Assembly (NCBI GenBank): GCA_016297695.1
Contig: JAEDGC010000051.1
Span: 1 to 11,129, forward strand
Direction of reading: 5' to 3'
DNA from: Bacilli bacterium
GTDB lineage: Bacteria; Bacillota_I; Bacilli_A; RF39; UBA660
Length of the DNA stretch: 11,129 bases
Both the position numbers and the translations under genes were made by a program. Under the pieces are notes generated by a model. That model made no database searches and was not told where the DNA came from. It was given only the letters and a program-made list of their open reading frames with translations. Shown here one piece after another: positions 7,928 through 11,129 of this stretch; within the stretch, counting starts at the first letter, position 1; the number at the start of each line of letters is the position of its first letter.

Positions 7928-8920
7928 ATGGGATTATTTAATAAATTAAAAAATATTGTTTCAAAAAAAGAAAAACCAAATAATAACGAAGAAGAAAAAA
8001 TTATTGAAACTTATGATAAAGGATTAGAAAAAACTAGGAAAGAATTTGTTTCAAAGTTGTCTTTATTGGGTCATAAATATACTAAAGTTAATGATGAATA
8101 CTTTGAAGAACTAGAAGATTTACTTATTATGGCTGATATTGGTGTGAAAACTGTAATGGATTTTATCGATAGATTAAAAGATAGAGTAAAAAAAGAAAAT
8201 ATTACTGATACAGAATATTTAAAAGAAGTTATTGTTGATGAATTATTCATAATTTATGTTAATGGTGAAAATCTTAGCGATAAAATAAATATTCAAAATG
8301 ATGGGCCGACAGTTATTTTGATGGTAGGTGTTAATGGAGTAGGAAAAACTACAACTATTGCTAAACTTGCATATAAATATAAAAAGATGGGTAAAAAAGT
8401 AGCAATGATTGCAGCAGATACATTTAGAGCCGGAGCTGTAAAACAATTGGAAGATTGGGCTGTAAAAACAGATTCTATTTTTTATGGTAAAGAAGATACT
8501 GATCCAGCAGGAGTTATTTATGATGGCTTAGATAAAGCCGTAAAAGACAATGCGGATATTGTACTTATTGATACAGCTGGAAGACTTCAAAATAAAACTA
8601 ATCTTATGAAGGAACTAGAAAAAATCAATAAAGTTATTGGTAAGTTTATTCCAAATGCACCTCATGAAACATTGCTTGTAATTGATGCAACAACTGGTCA
8701 AAATGGTATTATGCAAGCTCAAGCGTTTAAAGAAATTACTGATATTACAGGAATTGTATTAACAAAACTTGATGGAACTGCAAAAGGTGGAATTGTACTG
8801 GCTATTAAAGAAGAAGTAAATATTCCAGTAAAATTTATTGGACTTGGAGAAAAAATGGAAGATTTGCAAACATTTGATATAGAAAATTATATTTATGGAT
8901 TATTTAAGGATATGATTTAA
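7928..8920 (+). CDS. ftsY: Signal recognition particle receptor FtsY
   Basis: SRP receptor GTPase that docks ribosome-nascent chain-SRP complexes at the membrane for Sec insertion. The NG domain is complete: helical N domain (about 30-120), P-loop GVNGVGKT (134-141), DTFRAGA (164-170), DTAGR (215-219), TKLDGTAKGG (279-288, guanine specificity) and GLGEKMEDLQTFD near the end (305-317). The acidic A domain is short: the basic, partly hydrophobic start MGLFNKLKNIV resembles the lipid-binding amphipathic helix of Gram-positive FtsY, followed by a Glu-rich stretch. At 330 aa the length is normal for Firmicutes. The GTPase motif set is shared with Ffh, but no methionine-rich M domain follows, so it is FtsY. 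GGGAGG immediately after the pilin stop gives an ideal ribosome binding site. The gene is co-transcribed with the pilin and its stop overlaps the ylxM start (TAATG). Confidence 0.97.
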   Translation: MGLFNKLKNIVSKKEKPNNNEEEKIIETYDKGLEKTRKEFVSKLSLLGHKYTKVNDEYFEELEDLLIMADIGVKTVMDFIDRLKDRVKKENITDTEYLKEVIVDELFIIYVNGENLSDKINIQNDGPTVILMVGVNGVGKTTTIAKLAYKYKKMGKKVAMIAADTFRAGAVKQLEDWAVKTDSIFYGKEDTDPAGVIYDGLDKAVKDNADIVLIDTAGRLQNKTNLMKELEKINKVIGKFIPNAPHETLLVIDATTGQNGIMQAQAFKEITDITGIVLTKLDGTAKGGIVLAIKEEVNIPVKFIGLGEKMEDLQTFDIENYIYGLFKDMI

Positions 8921-9216
8921 TGAAAAAATTAGAACATTATACAAAATTATTTGATATTTATAAAAAAGTTTTAAAAGACGAAGAAAAAAACATTTTTTCA
9001 GATTATTATGAAGAAGATTTATCTATGCAAGAAATAGCAGACAATTATAATATTTCTAAAAGTGCTATAGGTAAAAAAATTAAAAATATTGAAAGTAAAT
9101 TAGATACTTACGAAAGTCTTTTAAATGTTGGCAAAAATAATGAAAAATTAGAAAAATTATTATTAGAAGATGATATAAATAAAATAAAAAAGGAAATAAG
9201 TATTATTTTGAATTAA
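8920..9216 (+). CDS. ylxM: YlxM family (UPF0122) putative SRP-associated HTH protein
   Basis: Small 98-aa protein of the YlxM/UPF0122 family, a sigma-70 region 4-like helix-turn-helix that in streptococci binds SRP and modulates the Ffh-FtsY cycle. The HTH is seen at about 34-56 (LSMQEIADNYNISKSAIGKK), preceded by the family-typical F.DYYEEDLS and followed by a helical, Lys/Glu-rich tail. The start codon overlaps the ftsY stop by one base, with AAGGA 9 nt upstream, so it is translationally coupled to ftsY. In many Firmicutes the order is ftsY-ylxM-ffh. Here a terminator follows directly and ffh is absent from the window. Confidence 0.88.
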   Translation: MKKLEHYTKLFDIYKKVLKDEEKNIFSDYYEEDLSMQEIADNYNISKSAIGKKIKNIESKLDTYESLLNVGKNNEKLEKLLLEDDINKIKKEISIILN

Positions 9217-9233
9217 TTGTCCATAATAAAAAC

Positions 9234-9265
9234 AGGAAGCGTGTTAATTTAGCTTCCTTTTTTTT
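9234..9265 (+). terminator. Rho-independent terminator after ylxM
   Basis: AGGAAGC (9234-9240) pairs with GCTTCCT (9252-9258) around an 11-nt loop, followed by a run of eight T (9258-9265). It closes the pilin-ftsY-ylxM operon. Confidence 0.9.
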
Positions 9266-9276
9266 GCAAAAATATA

Positions 9277-9305
9277 TTGATATCTTTTTTGATTTATTGT
9301 ATCAT
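9277..9305 (+). promoter_or_regulatory. Probable sigma-A promoter of the two-gene surface-protein unit
   Basis: TTGATA (9277-9282), a 17-nt spacer and TATCAT (9300-9305), each one base off consensus. Start is predicted near 9312, leaving GGTAGGTG (9319-9326) in the leader as ribosome binding site for the ATG at 9333. A second overlapping candidate, TTGATT (9289-9294)/TATACT (9311-9316), would start inside that site and is less likely. A 10-bp palindrome GTATATATAC (9306-9315) lies at the start point. Confidence 0.6.
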
Positions 9306-9332
9306 GTATATATACTATGGTAGGTGTAAATA

Positions 9333-9698
9333 ATGAGAGATAATAAAAATAAATTAGTTTTAAAGTATTGCCCAAATTTTTATAAAATCATGAACATGGA
9401 TTTTCAAGAGGGAGATAATATAAGCACTAAACTTGTTGATATATATGAAGATTTTATTTTTAAAGCAGATTTAAATAATTTAGAAGATATAAAGTTAGTT
9501 AAAGAAATCGATCATGTTTTAAATTCATATATTGAAGATTATGCTTTTCGAAATGAAGTAAAAAATAAGTTATTTACTATTAGAATAAAGAAAACAGGAA
9601 AAGATATATTAACACTTATAGTAGAAGCTATTATTGGTTTATTTGATAAATATATTGAAGAAACAACAAGAAAAATATATATAGCTAGATGGATATAA
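9333..9698 (+). CDS. Hypothetical 121-aa cytoplasmic protein
   Basis: I do not recognise a family. The protein has no signal peptide and no clear membrane segment. It begins MRDNKNKLVLKYCPNFYKIM, continues as predicted alpha helices rich in Asp, Glu, Lys and Ile, and has one amphipathic, fairly hydrophobic helix at about 91-108 (DILTLIVEAIIGLFDKYI). It ends in a basic, aromatic tail (RKIYIARWI). Cys13 is the only cysteine. Codon use resembles the neighbours. GGTAGGTG 6 nt before ATG supports the start. It is the first gene of a two-gene unit; the surface protein starts 30 nt after its stop with no promoter or terminator between them, so the two are probably co-transcribed. This hints at a shared role, for example regulation or assembly, but nothing in the sequence shows which. 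Confidence 0.75.
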   Translation: MRDNKNKLVLKYCPNFYKIMNMDFQEGDNISTKLVDIYEDFIFKADLNNLEDIKLVKEIDHVLNSYIEDYAFRNEVKNKLFTIRIKKTGKDILTLIVEAIIGLFDKYIEETTRKIYIARWI

Positions 9699-9728
9699 AA
9701 AAATGTGTGATGAAAGAGAAGAAAAATT

Positions 9729-11057
9729 ATGAAGAAAAAAATTATAGTTATATTAGTTTGTATGTTAGCAATATTTATGGTTGCTAAAAATGTAAATGCT
9801 GAAAGTAATGCTAATTTTATGGAAACAACACAAAGTTGTGAAAAAGTAAATGGAAAAAATGTTTGTACATTTGGATTGAAATTTTATAGGGATTATACAT
9901 TCTCTTATCCTAGTATACCAATAAAATTTTATTTAAAATCACTTTATTTTGATGAGGGAAGTACAATAACACCAGCAGCTGGTTGGCAAGTAACTAATGT
10001 TAATTATAGTGATAATCAAATTGAAGTTAAAAGAACAGGATCTTTTTTAGCAAATACTGAGTACCCAATTGTTACTGTTTCTTTTGAAATAATTGAAAAT
10101 GGCGAAGATTGTAAAGTAACATGGGTTCCATATATAACGCCTAATTCTTACTGTCATTATGATTCAAATACTCAAAAATACTATGGATTATCTGGTGGTG
10201 AAACAACGCGCGCCAAATATTTAGAAGAATGCTATGGTAGCCCAGCGTGTCAAGAAAGAAACTTAGAAGAAGTTGGAATAGTATATACTGACAAAGATGG
10301 TAATGAAGTATCAAAAGAACAATATGAAGCTATTTGTAAAGATAATACTTGTAAGATAGTAAATAATGAATATTATAATAAATATGGTCAAAAAACAGAT
10401 TTATCTGGGTACATTAAAGATTGCAAAACTCCTTGTGAAATATTAGAAGATGGAACTTTTATTGGAGATACTAATGAGATCGTTAATGAGGATACTTATA
10501 ATGCTCAATGTAAATATCATTGCGAATATGCATTTGGTAAGTATTATGATAAAGATGGAAATGAAACAACTAAATTAAATTATGAAAAAACATGTTTTAA
10601 AAACGTATGTAAAAAATTAAGTGACGGTACTTATTATAATAGTAAAGGTGAAGAAACAGACGAGTTAACTTACCAAAAAGAATGTGAAAAAAATATATGT
10701 AAAGTATTAAGCGATGGAACTTATTACGATAATAATGGGAAAGTAGTTACTAAAGAAGAATATGAAAAATCATGCAACAAATGTAAAGAAGAAAATGGTA
10801 AATACTATGATAATGATGGAAAAGAAACAAATAAAGAGAATTATGAATTAGTTTGTAAAGTTCATAAATGTCAAGTTATTAACAATACATATTTTGATGA
10901 TAAAGGGAATATAGTTACAAAAGAAGTATATGATAAGTATTGTACTAATCCTAAAACTGGAAATATTGTTCCTTATATTTATACTTTTTTAGGAATGTTA
11001 ACAGCTACTGGTTTATTTGTATATAGCAAAAAACATAAAAAATTAAATAGAATATAA
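9729..11057 (+). CDS. Secreted Cys-repeat surface protein with NPKTG sorting signal
   Basis: This 442-aa exported protein is predicted to be joined to the cell wall by a sortase. A signal peptide (1-24, MKKKIIVILV, hydrophobic core, VNA before the cut) is followed by an N-terminal beta-rich domain (about 25-140, Cys37, Cys46, Cys128) that resembles cohesin- or Ig-like surface modules in length and pattern; I cannot name it. From 142 to 405 run nine units of 25-30 residues, each opening and closing with Cys, with a core near GxYYDxxGxExTxxxYExxC. NPKTG (407-411), a hydrophobic segment (412-433) and KKHKKLNRI complete a sortase-type C-terminus, Asn replacing the Leu of LPXTG. The mature part has 21 Cys, unusual for a Gram-positive wall protein and suggesting disulfides. 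Only a weak Shine-Dalgarno (AGAGAAG) precedes the ATG. No sortase gene is in view. Binding partner or function is unknown. Confidence 0.85.
   Translation: MKKKIIVILVCMLAIFMVAKNVNAESNANFMETTQSCEKVNGKNVCTFGLKFYRDYTFSYPSIPIKFYLKSLYFDEGSTITPAAGWQVTNVNYSDNQIEVKRTGSFLANTEYPIVTVSFEIIENGEDCKVTWVPYITPNSYCHYDSNTQKYYGLSGGETTRAKYLEECYGSPACQERNLEEVGIVYTDKDGNEVSKEQYEAICKDNTCKIVNNEYYNKYGQKTDLSGYIKDCKTPCEILEDGTFIGDTNEIVNEDTYNAQCKYHCEYAFGKYYDKDGNETTKLNYEKTCFKNVCKKLSDGTYYNSKGEETDELTYQKECEKNICKVLSDGTYYDNNGKVVTKEEYEKSCNKCKEENGKYYDNDGKETNKENYELVCKVHKCQVINNTYFDDKGNIVTKEVYDKYCTNPKTGNIVPYIYTFLGMLTATGLFVYSKKHKKLNRI
10152..10943 (+). repeat. Nine protein-level Cys-bounded repeats in the surface protein
   Basis: Cys pairs in residue numbers: 142-168, 174-203, 208-232, 236-261, 265-289, 294-319, 324-349, 352-376, 381-405. 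Between the two Cys of a unit lie 23-28 residues; between units only 2-5. Units 4-8 are the most alike (GKYYD.DG.ET, DGTYY..KGEET). The DNA of the units has diverged, so the duplications are old rather than a slippage tract. Confidence 0.88.
10947..11054 (+). other. Sortase cell-wall sorting signal (NPKTG, membrane segment, basic tail)
   Basis: NPKTG at 10947-10961 is followed by about 22 mostly hydrophobic residues (IVPYIYTFLGML...LFVYS) and a tail with five Lys and one Arg. The layout is that of LPXTG signals. The NPxTG form is read in other Firmicutes by non-class-A sortases such as class B types (known for NPQTN and related motifs); which class acts here is inference. Confidence 0.8.
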
Positions 11058-11082
11058 AAGACCTTAAAAATAGGTCTTTTTT
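11056..11082 (+). terminator. Rho-independent terminator of the surface-protein unit
   Basis: AAAAGACCT (11056-11064) pairs with AGGTCTTTT (11072-11080) around a 7-nt loop, ending in six T (11077-11082). It begins within the stop codon of the surface protein gene. Confidence 0.87.
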
Positions 11083-11113
11083 AATTATGTTCCGGGATAG
11101 GAACATAATTAAA
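11080..11113. repeat. 14-bp perfect inverted repeat (hairpin) downstream of the terminator
   Basis: TTTAATTATGTTCC (11080-11093) and GGAACATAATTAAA (11100-11113) are exact reverse complements around the hexaloop GGGATA. The left arm reuses the T run of the preceding terminator. It has no T run of its own on the plus strand. Function is not evident: a convergent terminator, an RNA stem, or part of a mobile-element end are all possible. Confidence 0.8.
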
Positions 11114-11116
11114 CCA

Positions 11117-11129
11117 CCCGCTATGCGGG
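11117..11129. repeat. GC-rich hairpin cut by the window edge
   Basis: CCCGC (11117-11121), loop TAT, GCGGG (11125-11129) pair perfectly and end exactly at the window boundary, so the stem may be longer: AAACCA before it would pair with TGGTTT if present after the edge. Ten G/C bases in a row of arms stand out in this AT-rich sequence. It may be a terminator or a subterminal hairpin of an element beyond the edge. Confidence 0.55.

Noticed and set aside
8243..8446. 67-codon open frame on the minus strand
   Set aside because: It is antisense to the conserved GTPase part of ftsY and encodes a Cys/Phe/Ser/Asn-rich product of the kind produced by antisense reading.
9306..9315. Palindrome GTATATATAC as a repressor operator
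   Set aside because: Alternating TA runs are common in this AT-rich sequence and ten bases are too few to support an operator.
9703..9732. Nine-codon ORF (MCDEREEKL) whose TGA overlaps the ATG of the surface protein gene
   Set aside because: The ATGA overlap looks like a coupling leader, but so short an ORF in AT-rich DNA is likely by chance and lacks a ribosome binding site of its own.

Overview
The window is very AT-rich (by eye about a quarter G+C), with A-ending codons, lysine/asparagine/isoleucine-rich proteins and clear AGGAGGTGA-type ribosome binding sites. Trp codons I could read are TGG and the genes are long and open under the standard code. Together with AddAB, RNase J, FtsY-YlxM and a sortase-type C-terminal signal, this points to a low-GC Gram-positive bacterium of the Bacilli, most like the uncultured gut lineages near Erysipelotrichia/RF39. 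A wall-less Mollicute is unlikely because of the wall-sorting signal. The assignment is inferred from composition and gene content only.

Layout. At 2-220 (+) lies the tail of an Rpn-family PD-(D/E)XK nuclease/putative transposase, with a 12-bp repeat coding for Gly-Leu-Glu-Lys/Gln. A bidirectional terminator separates it from a convergent three-gene block on the minus strand. That block is, in order of transcription, RNase J (7472-5796, own promoter and terminator), addB (5715-3349) and addA (3356-231), the last two overlapping by 8 nt. AddA and AddB form the helicase-nuclease that processes double-strand DNA ends. Both are shorter than usual, and AddB lacks an N-terminal Walker A.

Divergent from RNase J, on the plus strand, is an operon of a lone type IV pilin/pseudopilin-like protein, ftsY (SRP receptor) and ylxM, closed by a strong terminator at 9234-9265. 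The two divergent promoters sit very close, with -35 regions that overlap or abut.

A second plus-strand unit begins at a promoter near 9277-9305. It holds an unrecognised 121-aa soluble protein and a 442-aa secreted protein. The latter has a signal peptide, an N-terminal beta-rich domain, nine Cys-bounded repeats of about 25 residues, an NPKTG sorting motif, a membrane segment and a basic tail. It ends at a terminator, followed at 11080-11129 by two back-to-back hairpins: a 14-bp perfect inverted repeat and a GC-rich hairpin cut by the window edge.

The least explained parts are the Cys-repeat surface protein with its small partner gene, the isolated pilin in front of ftsY, and the terminal hairpin pair. 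No rRNA, tRNA or CRISPR array was seen.
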